NCBI RefSeq assembly: GCF_000759475.1 | Contig: NZ_CP009454.1 | Location: 372,001 to 436,000 of the forward strand | Direction: 5' to 3' | From: Pantoea rwandensis | GTDB lineage: Bacteria; Pseudomonadota; Gammaproteobacteria; Enterobacterales; Enterobacteriaceae | DNA length: 64,000 nt | Part shown: positions 1 to 9,344 of the stretch, in pieces | Numbering within the stretch: the first letter of the stretch is position 1 | Layout of the letters: every line of letters begins with the position of its first letter | Program-made: the position numbers and the translations under genes | Notes under the pieces: generated by a model | What the model was told of the DNA's origin: nothing | Databases searched by the model: none | The model's input: the letters and a program-made list of their open reading frames with translations, nothing else

Positions 1-1652
1 GCGAATTTGCCGCCAGCGTGGGCGTCAATTATGTGGTGCGCCCCACCCACGAGCATGCCAAAGCGGGCAACATCAACCATGCATTGAAAGTGGCCTGCAG
101 CAGTGATTACGTGGCGATTTTTGACTGTGACCACGTGCCGACCCGCTCCTTCCTGCAGCTGACCATGGGCTGGTTCCTGAAAGACCACCGCCTGGCGATG
201 CTGCAAACGCCGCACCACTTCTTCTCACCCGATCCGTTCGAGCGTAACCTCGGTCGCTTCCGCCAGACGCCGAATGAAGGCTCGCTGTTCTACGGCCTGG
301 TGCAGGACGGCAACGATACCTGGGATGCAGCGTTCTTCTGCGGCTCTTGCGCCGTATTGCGCCGCACCGCGCTGGATCAGATTGGCGGCATTGCCGTTGA
401 AACTGTGACCGAAGATGCGCACACCTCGCTGCGTCTGCATCGTCAGGGATATACCTCTGCCTATATTCGTATTCCGCAGGCGGCGGGCCTTGCCACCGAG
501 AGTTTGTCCGCGCACATCGGCCAGCGTATTCGCTGGGCGCGCGGCATGGTGCAGATTTTCCGCCTCGACAATCCACTGATGGGCAAGGGCTTAAAGCTGG
601 TACAGCGGCTGTGCTACGCCAACGCCATGTTGCACTTCCTCGCCGGGATTCCGCGCCTGATCTTCCTGCTGGCTCCGCTGGCGTTTCTGCTGTGCCACGC
701 CTACATCATCTACGCGCCCGCACTGGCGATTGCGATCTATGTGCTGCCGCACATGGTGCACACCAGCCTGACTAACTCACGCATTCAGGGACGCTGGCGT
801 CACTCATTCTGGAGTGAAGTGTATGAAACGGTGCTGGCGTGGTATATCGCGCGTCCCACCACCGTCGCGCTGTTTAACCCGCACAAAGGCAAGTTCAACG
901 TCACGGCGAAAGGCGGCCTGGTCGAAGAGCGTCATCTCGATTGGGTGATCACCAAGCCTTATATGATGCTGGTGCTGTTGAATATTGCGGGTATCGGCAT
1001 GGCGTTCTGGCGCATGGCGTATGGCCCAGCCAACGAGATGCTCACCATCTGGGTGAGCCTGGTGTGGGTGGTATACAACATGATTATTCTCGGCGGCGCC
1101 GTGGCGGTTTCAGTGGAAGCGCGCCAGATTCGCGAAGCACATCGCGTCGAGATTGCCATGCCCGCCGCCATTGCACGTGAAGATGGCCATATGGTGCCGT
1201 GCACCCTGCGTGACTATTCAGATGGCGGTGTGGGTGTCGAACTGCGTGAAGCGGATGCGCTGAAAGAGGATGAGCCCGTGTGGCTGCTGCTGCGCCGTGG
1301 CCAGCAGGAATTCAGCTTCCCGTGCCAGGTACAACGCGTATTCGGCCGACGCGCCGGTATTCGCCTGCATCAGCTCACCACTCGCCAGCATATTGAATTT
1401 ATCCAGTGTACCTTCGCCCGTGCCGATACCTGGGCGCTGTGGCAGGACGGCTTCCCGGAAGATAAACCGGTGCAAAGCCTGGCCGATATTATGGTGCTGG
1501 GTTTCAAAGGTTACCTGCGTCTGGCGGAGTATGGCCCTGTCCCATTGCGCCGTCTGTTCCGGGCACTGACTTCCCTGGTGAGCTGGCTGGCGACACTGCT
1601 GCCACAGGGCATTGGCCGCGCACCTGCGGCAATCAAAACCGATTTTTCATAA
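1..1652 (+). CDS. bcsA: Cellulose synthase catalytic subunit BcsA, cluster 1 (5' end outside window)
   Basis: This is an inner-membrane family 2 glycosyltransferase that polymerises UDP-glucose into cellulose and feeds it through its own channel. The reading frame is open from base 3, so the true start lies upstream. Visible motifs are FDCDHVP (second catalytic Asp pair, near base 120), VTEDAHT (TED, near 405) and QRIRW (QxxRW, near 522), followed by hydrophobic helices. A C-terminal PilZ domain has REAHR (RxxxR) and DYSDGGVG (DxSxxG, near 1211), the c-di-GMP signature, so activity should be allosterically switched by c-di-GMP. bcsB follows after 9 bases and bcsC overlaps bcsB, so the three are probably one transcript. 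It differs in sequence from the second BcsA at 16147-18252 and is a true paralogue rather than a recent duplicate. Confidence 0.97.
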   Translation, partial: EFAASVGVNYVVRPTHEHAKAGNINHALKVACSSDYVAIFDCDHVPTRSFLQLTMGWFLKDHRLAMLQTPHHFFSPDPFERNLGRFRQTPNEGSLFYGLVQDGNDTWDAAFFCGSCAVLRRTALDQIGGIAVETVTEDAHTSLRLHRQGYTSAYIRIPQAAGLATESLSAHIGQRIRWARGMVQIFRLDNPLMGKGLKLVQRLCYANAMLHFLAGIPRLIFLLAPLAFLLCHAYIIYAPALAIAIYVLPHMVHTSLTNSRIQGRWRHSFWSEVYETVLAWYIARPTTVALFNPHKGKFNVTAKGGLVEERHLDWVITKPYMMLVLLNIAGIGMAFWRMAYGPANEMLTIWVSLVWVVYNMIILGGAVAVSVEARQIREAHRVEIAMPAAIAREDGHMVPCTLRDYSDGGVGVELREADALKEDEPVWLLLRRGQQEFSFPCQVQRVFGRRAGIRLHQLTTRQHIEFIQCTFARADTWALWQDGFPEDKPVQSLADIMVLGFKGYLRLAEYGPVPLRRLFRALTSLVSWLATLLPQGIGRAPAAIKTDFS

Positions 1653-1661
1653 GTTGATGAT

Positions 1662-3965
1662 ATGACCATGACGAGAAAACTGAGCTGGTTTACTGCCCTG
1701 CTGCTGGGCACCGCAACGCTGGCACAGGCCGCGCCGCAGCCTTCCGCTCCTGAAGCGCCGCGCACCAGTGCACAGATACCGCTGCCAACAGTCAGCCAGC
1801 CGCTGGATGCCAATGCCCCGCTGCGCGACAGCCAACTGCTGTTTAATCAGGTCGCGCCTCCGCCAGGCAGCATGACACTGCGCGGCACGGAGCCCACCAG
1901 CCAGATTGAGTTCGGCGTGCGCAGTGATGAAGTGGTGACTCGCGCCTTGCTGACGCTCAGCTATCGCCCTTCACCCGCGCTGATCCCGACGCTGTCGCAG
2001 CTCAAGGTCTATCTCAACGATGAACTGGTGGGGCTGGTCACCGTCACCGCCGATCAGCTGGGCAAAGAGAATCAAACCCAGTTGCCGATCGATCCGCGTT
2101 TTATTGGCGATTTTAACCGCGTGCGCCTCGAACTGGTGGGTCACTACGCCAACGTGTGTGAGAACCCGGCCAACAGCACCATCTGGATGGATATCGGTAA
2201 AGAGAGCAAGCTCGATCTGACGCTGCAAAAACTGCCGCTGAAGAACGACCTGTCACACTTCCCGGAACCGTTCTTTGATGCGCGTGACAGCCGCCCGTTG
2301 CAGTTACCGATGGTGTTCAGCAATCAGCCTAACCTGCTGCAGCAGCGCGCGGCGGGTATTTTGGCTTCGTGGTTCGGCAGCAAAGCGCAGTGGCGTGGTC
2401 AATCCTTCCCGGTACTGTATAACCAGTTGCCGAAAGAGCAGCATGCGGTGGTGTTTGCCACCAATGACCATCGCCCTGACTTCCTGAAAGATCTGCCACC
2501 GGTGGAGAAACCCACGGTGGAAATGGTGAGCCAGCCGGACAATCCCTACGAAAAAATGCTGCTGATCCTCGGCCGGGATGACAACGATCTGCTGACTGCC
2601 GTCGAAGGCATTGCCCAGGGCGAACTGCTGCTGCGTGGTGATACCTCGACCATCGACAGCGTGAAAATGCTGGCACCGCGTCAGGCCTATGATGCGCCTA
2701 ACTGGGTGCGCACCGATCGCCGCACCACATTTGCTGAACTGACGCAGTATCAGAACCAGCTGCAGGCCGATGGTTTACAACCGAATCCCATCAGCCTGAC
2801 GCTGAACCTGCCGCCCGACCTGTTCCTGGTGCGCGCGCGCGGCATCGACATGGATCTGATTTACCGCTACACCTCGCCGATCCAGCAAGATGGATCGCGT
2901 CTGGCGGTGCATCTGAACAATCAGTTCATGCAGGATTACCCGCTGACGCCGAAAGACACGGCAGGTCAGCAGATCATGCACATTCCGCTGATGCAGGGCC
3001 TGCAAGACAGCAACCGCCAGCTGACCATCCCGGCGCTGCGCCTCGGCGTCGTCAACCAACTGCGCTTCAGCTTTGATTACGCTAACACCTTTATCGGTGG
3101 CACCGCCGACGGTCGCTGCGAAACCGTCACCGCTGTAGGCCATCATGTGGTGATCGATGACAACTCCAGCATCGACTTCTCCGGCTATCGCCACTACATC
3201 GAAATGCCTTCGCTGGGTGCTTACGCCAACGCCGGTTTCCCTTACAGCCGCTACGCCGATCTGGCGCAGACGCTGGTGTTAGTGCAACCGAAACCTGCCA
3301 ACGGTGAAGTCAGCACCATGCTGAACGCGCTGGGCGCTATAGGTGCACAGACCGGCTATCCGGCGCTGCGCGTGCAGATGAGCGATGACTGGAAACAGGC
3401 AAAAGACAAAGACGCTGACCTGCTGATGATCGGCGGCATTCCGCAGGATCTGCAGGACGATAAGAAGATCAACCTGCTGGTGAATGCGGCGCGCAGTTGG
3501 ATCAACATGCCATCGCGTCCGATTACCGCGCAGAACGTGCCGGTGTCCGCCAGCGATCGCGCGGTTGAAAGCCAGACCGGTATCAGCTCACGTGGGCCGA
3601 TGGGGGCGATAGTCGGCTTCCAGTCGCCGTTTAACGATCAGCGCAGCGTGGTCGCACTGTTAGCCGACAGCCCGCGCGGCTGGGATTTGCTGAACAATGC
3701 CTTGCTCGACAGTGGCAAGCGCGCCGCTGTGTTCGGGTCTGCCACCATCGTGCGTGAATCGGGCGTCACCAGCGTGCGCGTCGGCGATACTTACTTCGTC
3801 GGCCATCTGCCATGGTGGGAACGTTTGTGGAACCTGCTGGCGACCCACCCGGTATGGCTGGCGATTTGTGCCGTCGTGGTGGTGATTCTGTTTGCTCTGA
3901 TGGCATGGCGCCTGATGCGCATGGTGAGCCGTCGCCGCCTGGCCGAGCTGGAAGACGATGAATAA
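1662..3965 (+). CDS. bcsB: Cellulose synthase regulatory/periplasmic subunit BcsB, cluster 1
   Basis: BcsB is a periplasmic, membrane-anchored partner of BcsA that guides the glucan after it leaves the inner-membrane channel. The 767-residue product has an N-terminal signal peptide (hydrophobic run ending near AQAA, residue 24), the alternating carbohydrate-binding and flavodoxin-like domains typical of the family, and a single C-terminal transmembrane helix (about 725-750) followed by a basic tail. The sequence tracks E. coli BcsB closely: LVGHYANVCE, KNDLSHFPEPFFD, RGQSFPVLYNQLP and VGHLPWWERLW are recognisable blocks. The ATG at 1662 has an alternative ATG two codons on. The 3' end overlaps bcsC by 8 bases, which implies translational coupling. 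Confidence 0.97.
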   Translation: MTMTRKLSWFTALLLGTATLAQAAPQPSAPEAPRTSAQIPLPTVSQPLDANAPLRDSQLLFNQVAPPPGSMTLRGTEPTSQIEFGVRSDEVVTRALLTLSYRPSPALIPTLSQLKVYLNDELVGLVTVTADQLGKENQTQLPIDPRFIGDFNRVRLELVGHYANVCENPANSTIWMDIGKESKLDLTLQKLPLKNDLSHFPEPFFDARDSRPLQLPMVFSNQPNLLQQRAAGILASWFGSKAQWRGQSFPVLYNQLPKEQHAVVFATNDHRPDFLKDLPPVEKPTVEMVSQPDNPYEKMLLILGRDDNDLLTAVEGIAQGELLLRGDTSTIDSVKMLAPRQAYDAPNWVRTDRRTTFAELTQYQNQLQADGLQPNPISLTLNLPPDLFLVRARGIDMDLIYRYTSPIQQDGSRLAVHLNNQFMQDYPLTPKDTAGQQIMHIPLMQGLQDSNRQLTIPALRLGVVNQLRFSFDYANTFIGGTADGRCETVTAVGHHVVIDDNSSIDFSGYRHYIEMPSLGAYANAGFPYSRYADLAQTLVLVQPKPANGEVSTMLNALGAIGAQTGYPALRVQMSDDWKQAKDKDADLLMIGGIPQDLQDDKKINLLVNAARSWINMPSRPITAQNVPVSASDRAVESQTGISSRGPMGAIVGFQSPFNDQRSVVALLADSPRGWDLLNNALLDSGKRAAVFGSATIVRESGVTSVRVGDTYFVGHLPWWERLWNLLATHPVWLAICAVVVVILFALMAWRLMRMVSRRRLAELEDDE

Positions 3966-6900
3966 ACTGCCACTCGGGCTGCTGATTGCCAGTATCCTGG
4001 CGGGCTCCGGCATGGCTGCCGAGGGTCCGCAGGTGTCACCGGTGGCATGGCTGCTGATGCAGATTCGCACCGGTGAATCCACCAACAAGTATGATTTGGT
4101 GCAGCAGTCGCTTTATCGTCTGGAAAAAATCGACCCTGATAACCCGCAGGTGCTGGCCGCGCAAATCCGCATGGCGCTGCGTCAGGGCGATCAGGCTAAA
4201 GCGCAGACGCTGCTCGATGAACTGAAGAAAGTGGCGCCCAATGACGTGGCAACGCGTGAATCGGAAACCGGCCTGCGGCTGATGAGCGCTGAAGGGCGCC
4301 AGCAACTGCAGCAGGCGCGTTTACTGGCCACGGCAGGCCGCGTAGAAGAAGCCAAAACGGCCTGGGATGACCTGTTCCACGGCGTGTTCCCGGATGTGAA
4401 TACCGAACTGGAATACTGGCGGCTGGTGGCGCGTTTACCCGGTCAGCAGCCCACCGCTTATCGCCAGTTGCAGGCGCTGGAAGCACGTTATCCCGGCAAC
4501 ATCGGTGTAGAACTGCAGCTGGCGCGCATGGCGTTTGATAACAATCAGCCCGGCGAGGCGCTGGTGCAGCTGCGTCGTCTGGCCAATCGTGACGGCGGAC
4601 GTGATGCCGCCTCCGAACTCTGGCTGCAGCAGATTCAAAATCAGCCGGTGTCAGAGGGCACGGTGGCCACTTTGAAGCAGTATTTGCAGGTGTTTACTTC
4701 CGGTGATGCGCAACAGCGCGGCGAGGAAGAGCTGGCAAGACAGCAGAAGCTGCTGGCCGATCCCGCCTATCGTCAGCGCATGCGCGGGCTGGCGCTGGTG
4801 GATGCCGGCGGTGGCGCGGGTGCCATTGCGTCACTCAACGCCGCGCTAAAAGCCAACCCGAATGATGCCGAGCTGATGGGCGCGATGGGTCAGGCGCAGG
4901 CGCGAGCGAATAACCGCGCAGCGGCGATCAGCTGGCTGCAGAAAGCGATTCAGGCCGGGCAGGCCAGTACACAAGTGGGCAAATGGCAGTCGCTGTTGCA
5001 AACCAATCGTTACTGGCTGGCGATCAATAACGGCGACGATGCGCTGAAAAAGGGTGATTTAGCGAGCGCGGAACGCCAGTATCGCAGCGCGCAGGCCATT
5101 GATAATCGTGACAGTTGGGCGTTGATTGGCCTCGGTGACGTCGCTCAGGCGCGAAAAAATGATCCCCAGGCAGAACAGTACTGGCAACAGGCACTGCGCC
5201 TTGATCGCAGCAATACCACCGCCGTGCGCCGACTGGCTGCGCTGTATCAGCAGCAGTCCCCTGCCCGCGCCATGGCGTTTATCAATGCCCTGCCCGCCGC
5301 GCAACAGCGGTCACTGGCCGAGACGTTGCGATCGCTGCGCAGCGACAGCCTGCGTGCTGAAGCGGATGCGCTGGCGCAGCAAGGTCAATGGCATCAGGCG
5401 GTGGTGAAATACCGCCAGGCCACACAGGACAACCCCAACGATATCTGGCTCTCTTACCGTTTAGCCGGCGCGCTACGCAGCAGCGGCGAAGAAGCCCAAG
5501 GCGCTCAGGTGATGGATGCTATGGTGCGTCAGCACGCGCAGGAACCCGCCGCGCTCTATGCCTGGGCGCTGTGGCTCTCGTCCGGCGATCAGGATGATGC
5601 TGCGCTGGCGGCACTGCATCGCCTGCCGGAAACGCGTTGGGACAGCAATATGCATGAGCTGGCGGATCGCTTAACGCAGGATAAAGTGTACGCCCGTGCC
5701 AGCGAGCTGCACGCCAACGGCAATGAATCTGCCGCGCTGGCACTGTTGCAACAGCAACCGGCCTCAACGCGACGTGATATCACCCTGGCGGATTGGGCAC
5801 TGGAACGCGGCGACGCGAAAGCGGCGCTGGCGAGTTACCAACGTGTACTGCAGCAGGATGCGACCAACAATGATGCAGCACTGGGCCGTATCGAAGCACT
5901 GATCGCCCTGAAACGCCCAGACGAAGCTCGTCAGGCGCTGCAGGCTTTACCCTCCAGTGTAGCGCAGCAAAATATCAACAGCGGACGCCGCGTGGCGCTG
6001 GCATGGCAAAACAGCGGCGACACGGCGCATGCGCAGCAGCTTTTCAACGATTTAAAAACGCGCGCCGCCAAAGAAGCCCCCTCGCAAAGCAAAGCGTTGG
6101 TCTATCGCGATGCGGCACGTCTGGAAACTCAGCAGCAACAGCCTGATGCGGCGCAGCAGGACTATCGTCTGGCAATGACGGCCAGCGGTATCAGCGCCGA
6201 CGCGCCGCAAGATAATGACAGCTACACCCGTTTGACGCGTAACGACGCCAGCGATGACTGGCTGAAGCGCGGTATTCGCAGCGATGCCGCCGATCTCTAT
6301 CGCCAGCAGGACACCACCTTCACGCTCGAACAGGATTATTCGCGTGATAAAGGCACCGGCGGTATCTCCGATTTCACCGCACATACCACCATGATGCAGG
6401 CGGAGACACCGCTGGCCGACGGGCGCAGCTTTGTGCGCGTCGATCATGTGCTGGTATCAGCGGGCACCTTCTCCACCAGCAATGGCAGCCACAGCGAACG
6501 CTTTGGTAGCTGCAATGATGATAACTCCGGTGGCTGTAGCCGCGACTTTACCCAACGTGATGAAGGCACGGCGATAGGCGTTGGCTGGCATAACGATCGC
6601 TGGTCTGGCGATATCGGCACCACACCGCTCGGCTTTGAAGTCACTAACTGGGTAGGCGGTCTGAGCTGGAAAACCGACGTTGATGATATTGGCGTGACGT
6701 TCACCGCTTCACGCCGACCGATCTCCAGCTCGCTGCTGGCCTATGCTGGTGCACGCGATCCGGCGGCCAACGGCGGCAAAACCTGGGGCGGCGTAGTGGC
6801 AACCGGTGGTTCGGTGGGGCTGAGTTACGATCAGGGCGGCGCGAATGGCGTATGGGCCGATATCAGCGCCCACCAAATTACCGGGGAAAATGTCGCAGAT

Positions 6901-7431
6901 AACAGCCGTGAACGCCTGATGGCCGGCTATTACTACAAACTGATCAACGAAGATAATCGCCGCGCCACCGTCGGCCTGAACAGCATGCTGTGGCATTACC
7001 AAAAAGACCTTAGCGACTACACCTTCGGCCAGGGCGGCTACTACAGTCCGCAGCAGTATTTCTCGCTGGCGGTGCCGGTCACTTATCGCCAGCGCACTGA
7101 GAACTGGTCGTTTGATCTGGGCGGCTCGGTCTCCTGGTCACAATCGCAAACCGACGGCCAGCAGCGATATCCGGTCAATCCTGGCTTTATGCTGGCTTCC
7201 AACCCGACCTCCGACAGCAGCTCCGGCAACGGTTTCGGTTACACCCTGCAAGCCGTGGTAGAACGCCGCATCACGCCACACTGGTCAGTCGGTCTCGCCA
7301 TGGATATTCAGCAAGCCAAGGATTACACCCCAAGCCACGGCTTGATCTACATGCGTTACTCAATGGGCGGCTGGAACGGCGACATGGATATGCCACCACA
7401 ACCGCTTGAGCCGTATGCGGATTTTAAATAG
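3958..7431 (+). CDS. bcsC: Cellulose export outer-membrane protein BcsC, cluster 1
   Basis: BcsC carries cellulose across the periplasm and outer membrane. At 1157 residues it has the length of E. coli BcsC. A short signal peptide (residues 1-20, ending GMAA) precedes a long alanine- and glutamine-rich superhelix of TPR-type repeats (about 25-780) and a C-terminal beta-barrel rich in aromatic and glycine strands (for example LGFEVTNWVGGLSW and FGQGGYYSPQQYFS). The start codon lies inside the end of bcsB. In E. coli bcsZ sits between bcsB and bcsC; here it is absent and B and C overlap, so this cluster has no endoglucanase of its own in the visible part. Confidence 0.97.
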   Translation: MNKLPLGLLIASILAGSGMAAEGPQVSPVAWLLMQIRTGESTNKYDLVQQSLYRLEKIDPDNPQVLAAQIRMALRQGDQAKAQTLLDELKKVAPNDVATRESETGLRLMSAEGRQQLQQARLLATAGRVEEAKTAWDDLFHGVFPDVNTELEYWRLVARLPGQQPTAYRQLQALEARYPGNIGVELQLARMAFDNNQPGEALVQLRRLANRDGGRDAASELWLQQIQNQPVSEGTVATLKQYLQVFTSGDAQQRGEEELARQQKLLADPAYRQRMRGLALVDAGGGAGAIASLNAALKANPNDAELMGAMGQAQARANNRAAAISWLQKAIQAGQASTQVGKWQSLLQTNRYWLAINNGDDALKKGDLASAERQYRSAQAIDNRDSWALIGLGDVAQARKNDPQAEQYWQQALRLDRSNTTAVRRLAALYQQQSPARAMAFINALPAAQQRSLAETLRSLRSDSLRAEADALAQQGQWHQAVVKYRQATQDNPNDIWLSYRLAGALRSSGEEAQGAQVMDAMVRQHAQEPAALYAWALWLSSGDQDDAALAALHRLPETRWDSNMHELADRLTQDKVYARASELHANGNESAALALLQQQPASTRRDITLADWALERGDAKAALASYQRVLQQDATNNDAALGRIEALIALKRPDEARQALQALPSSVAQQNINSGRRVALAWQNSGDTAHAQQLFNDLKTRAAKEAPSQSKALVYRDAARLETQQQQPDAAQQDYRLAMTASGISADAPQDNDSYTRLTRNDASDDWLKRGIRSDAADLYRQQDTTFTLEQDYSRDKGTGGISDFTAHTTMMQAETPLADGRSFVRVDHVLVSAGTFSTSNGSHSERFGSCNDDNSGGCSRDFTQRDEGTAIGVGWHNDRWSGDIGTTPLGFEVTNWVGGLSWKTDVDDIGVTFTASRRPISSSLLAYAGARDPAANGGKTWGGVVATGGSVGLSYDQGGANGVWADISAHQITGENVADNSRERLMAGYYYKLINEDNRRATVGLNSMLWHYQKDLSDYTFGQGGYYSPQQYFSLAVPVTYRQRTENWSFDLGGSVSWSQSQTDGQQRYPVNPGFMLASNPTSDSSSGNGFGYTLQAVVERRITPHWSVGLAMDIQQAKDYTPSHGLIYMRYSMGGWNGDMDMPPQPLEPYADFK

Positions 7432-7477
7432 TTGACCCGACTCAATGTTGACTGAATGATGCACCCGGTTCGGTAGC

Positions 7478-7512
7478 CATCATGGGGGTGACTAAAGTTC
7501 ACCACCATGATG
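7478..7512. terminator. Long stem-loop after bcsC (cluster 1)
   Basis: CATCATGG and CCATGATG, extended by GGTGA and TTCACC, form a stem of about 14 pairs around a short loop, 46 bases after the bcsC stop. Flanking CGGTTCGG and CCGAATCC lengthen the inverted repeat. There is no following T-run, so it may protect the 3' end of the transcript or act as a boundary rather than be a classical terminator. Confidence 0.55.
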
Positions 7513-7531
7513 TGCCGAATCCATCGCGTGG

Positions 7532-7834
7532 CTATTTGCTTTGCAGCTCTCGCATCATGGCGGCGCGCAAAATCGCATTCAAGCGCGTCTGGTAACCTTT
7601 CCCTGGCGCTTTCAGCCATTCCAGAACATCGGCATCAATCCTCACCGAGGCTTGCGTTTTTACCGGACGATAGAAGCGGCCGCGCGTAGCTGTGCTCCAG
7701 AAGGCGTCGTCTAACGGCGCAATGTCCTCAAAATCAATGTCTCCGTCCGCTTTTTGACTCAACGCTTCCAGTTCCAACTGCTGTTTATCTGTAAGCGGCG
7801 GCAGTTCACTGCGTTTAACTCTGATTTTGCTCAT
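7532..7834 (-). CDS. brnA: BrnA family antitoxin (type II toxin-antitoxin)
   Basis: This 100-residue protein resembles BrnA antitoxins: an acidic middle section (ADGDIDFEDIAPLDDAFW) and a C-terminal ribbon-helix-helix segment with VKTQASVRIDADVLEWLKA and GYQTRLNAILRAAM. BrnA binds and neutralises the BrnT RNase toxin and represses the operon through the RHH domain. The start at 7834 is chosen because a strong GAGGAGG ribosome-binding sequence lies just upstream and the first residues are MSKIRVKRSE; a longer open frame reaching 8140 overlaps the toxin gene and has no family resemblance there. It overlaps the 3' end of brnT by 20 bases, the usual toxin-first arrangement. Confidence 0.9.
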   Translation of the reverse strand: MSKIRVKRSELPPLTDKQQLELEALSQKADGDIDFEDIAPLDDAFWSTATRGRFYRPVKTQASVRIDADVLEWLKAPGKGYQTRLNAILRAAMMRELQSK

Positions 7835-8114
7835 ATCGCCTCCTCTCATTTCGCGTTGCAGAACGAGCACTGATGATCCTGACAATCTCGGTACCCTGTT
7901 CAAATCTGACCGTATGGGCAACCAATACGATGAGATAACCCGACACACTACCCAACGTCTGCCAGCGATATTCGCCGTTTTCAACGCGATCCTGACTAGC
8001 GATGTGATAAGGGTCATCAAAGACTCTGGCTGCAATTTCAAAGCTGATGCCATGCTTGCGGATGTTGGTTTCCGCTTTGATGGTATCCCATTCAAACTCC
8101 AATTCCGTTTGCAT
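7815..8114 (-). CDS. brnT: BrnT family RNase toxin
   Basis: About 99 residues with the BrnT hallmark near the N-terminus: LEFEWDTIKAETNIRKHGIS followed by FEIAARVFDDP, then a beta-sheet core ending in IVRIISARSATRNERRRYEQ. BrnT toxins are RelE-fold ribonucleases that stop translation when free of BrnA. The start is placed at the ATG at 8114; a GTG at 8126 in the same frame would add four residues. No good Shine-Dalgarno is seen for either, in contrast to the strong one for brnA, which would favour antitoxin over toxin synthesis. The ATG lies inside the first copy of the direct repeat at 8112-8148. The module sits in the gap between two convergent cellulose operons. Confidence 0.88.
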   Translation of the reverse strand: MQTELEFEWDTIKAETNIRKHGISFEIAARVFDDPYHIASQDRVENGEYRWQTLGSVSGYLIVLVAHTVRFEQGTEIVRIISARSATRNERRRYEQNQS

Positions 8115-8148
8115 TTTAGCATACACTTTTGTCTATACATTTTAGCAT
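8112..8148 (-). promoter_or_regulatory. Direct repeats upstream of brnTA, probable operator/promoter
   Basis: On the + strand CATTTTAGCAT occurs at 8112-8122 and again, identically, at 8138-8148, 26 bases apart. That places the pair across the expected promoter and start of brnT. RHH antitoxins bind short repeated sites, so this is a likely BrnA autoregulatory operator. The repeat is observed; the function is inferred. Confidence 0.55.
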
Positions 8149-8257
8149 GACAAATTCACATGTTGGTTTATGGCTCAGCATTGATCAAGATCAACGCGCT
8201 TCAGGTTATTGTCTTGAAAAAGATAAACAATGTGAGCTGCTACGTGAAATTTAGACA

Positions 8258-8297
8258 TAAAAAAAGCCGCACTCCATCAATGAAGTACAGCTTTTAA
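8258..8297 (-). terminator. Rho-independent terminator of the second bcs operon
   Basis: Reading leftward after the bcsZ stop, AAAAGC…ACTTCAT TG ATGGAGT…GCTTTTTTT forms a hairpin with one G-T pair followed by a run of seven T. It is placed to end the bcsOQABCDZ transcript. Confidence 0.85.
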
Positions 8298-8330
8298 AAT
8301 GTGCGTCCTCGCGACGCAACCCGAGATTGG

Positions 8331-9338
8331 CTAACGCTTTTCCTGATACGCCAGCCAGGTCAGTAACTGCAAGCTGGCGGAGAAGTAGTTCTGATCCGGC
8401 GCCAGACGATCGCTGAGATAACCGGTTTGATTCAGGGTCAGATCGCGAACCGCCAGCAAACCGCCTTCCATATTGTAAGGCGCAGGGGTGTTGGCGAGCA
8501 CGTCAAACCAGGCCGGTGTCGTCTGGCGATCATAACCCTGCCAGACGCGCTGGAATGGCACAAGACGCAGGCTCTGCGGGTCATACCACCAGATGTTGAG
8601 TGGAACGCGTATGGCATCGTAGCTAAAGCGATTGGAATAACCCACCGCCGGTGCCACCGAACCATCGGCATTCAACGCCACCCAATCCAGCGGCAGACCG
8701 GTTTTGCCGAAGTGCATATCACCGAGCAGTTCCATGCCGTCGTCGATCAGGTTATTCCATACGCGCAGATGGCTACGATCGGCAAACGCCTGCCAGGCGG
8801 CAAACAGGAAATAAGAGGGATTCAGCACCACATAGCTGTTTTTGTTGAAGCCCTGTGCTCCAGGCAACATCACCGTGTGGCCGCCAAACGTGATGACGTT
8901 TTGTTTGACGATGGCGCGCTGAATACGGTCAGAAGTTGACTGATAATCACCGCCCCACTTTTGGCCTGCGCGCTGCAGTGCCCACGCAATCAGCACATCG
9001 CCATCAGAGGCATTGTTCTTGTCGGCAATCGGGTCTGAAGCACCCGGCGTGTAACGCCAGTAGAACAGATCGTTTTGCGGATTACGCAGATGGGTACGCG
9101 TCCACTTCCACAGCAGATCAAACGTGGTGCGGTCGTCGTTCGCGACCGCCAACAGCATGCCATAACCCTGACCTTCGGTATGACTGACATTGTTGTTGGC
9201 CGTATCACTGATACGTCCATCGCCGCTCATAAAGCGGCCTTTGAAGGTGCTCCAGCCATCTGCTGCAGCCTGGGCGCTGAAAAACATCACCATGAAACAC
9301 AGCATCCATAGACGCCAGAAGCGCATGACTCTCATCAA
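8331..9338 (-). CDS. bcsZ: Periplasmic endo-1,4-beta-glucanase BcsZ (GH8)
   Basis: BcsZ is a glycoside hydrolase family 8 cellulase that trims nascent cellulose in the periplasm and is needed for efficient export or ordering of the polymer. The 335-residue product has a signal peptide (residues 1-27, ending AQAAADG). HTEGQGYGM contains the family's proton-donor Glu near residue 54, and [16 protein letters not shown] contains the catalytic Asp near residue 243. It is the last gene of the BcsD-type operon, 6 bases after bcsD, and is the only bcsZ visible for two cellulose systems. An ATG three bases downstream is an equally possible start. Confidence 0.95.
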   Translation of the reverse strand: MMRVMRFWRLWMLCFMVMFFSAQAAADGWSTFKGRFMSGDGRISDTANNNVSHTEGQGYGMLLAVANDDRTTFDLLWKWTRTHLRNPQNDLFYWRYTPGASDPIADKNNASDGDVLIAWALQRAGQKWGGDYQSTSDRIQRAIVKQNVITFGGHTVMLPGAQGFNKNSYVVLNPSYFLFAAWQAFADRSHLRVWNNLIDDGMELLGDMHFGKTGLPLDWVALNADGSVAPAVGYSNRFSYDAIRVPLNIWWYDPQSLRLVPFQRVWQGYDRQTTPAWFDVLANTPAPYNMEGGLLAVRDLTLNQTGYLSDRLAPDQNYFSASLQLLTWLAYQEKR

Positions 9339-9344
9339 ACAATC

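Noticed and set aside
7532..8140. A single long leftward open frame of 202 codons including brnA
   Set aside because: Its N-terminal half overlaps brnT in another frame, has no family resemblance and no ribosome-binding site; a strong Shine-Dalgarno supports the internal start at 7834.
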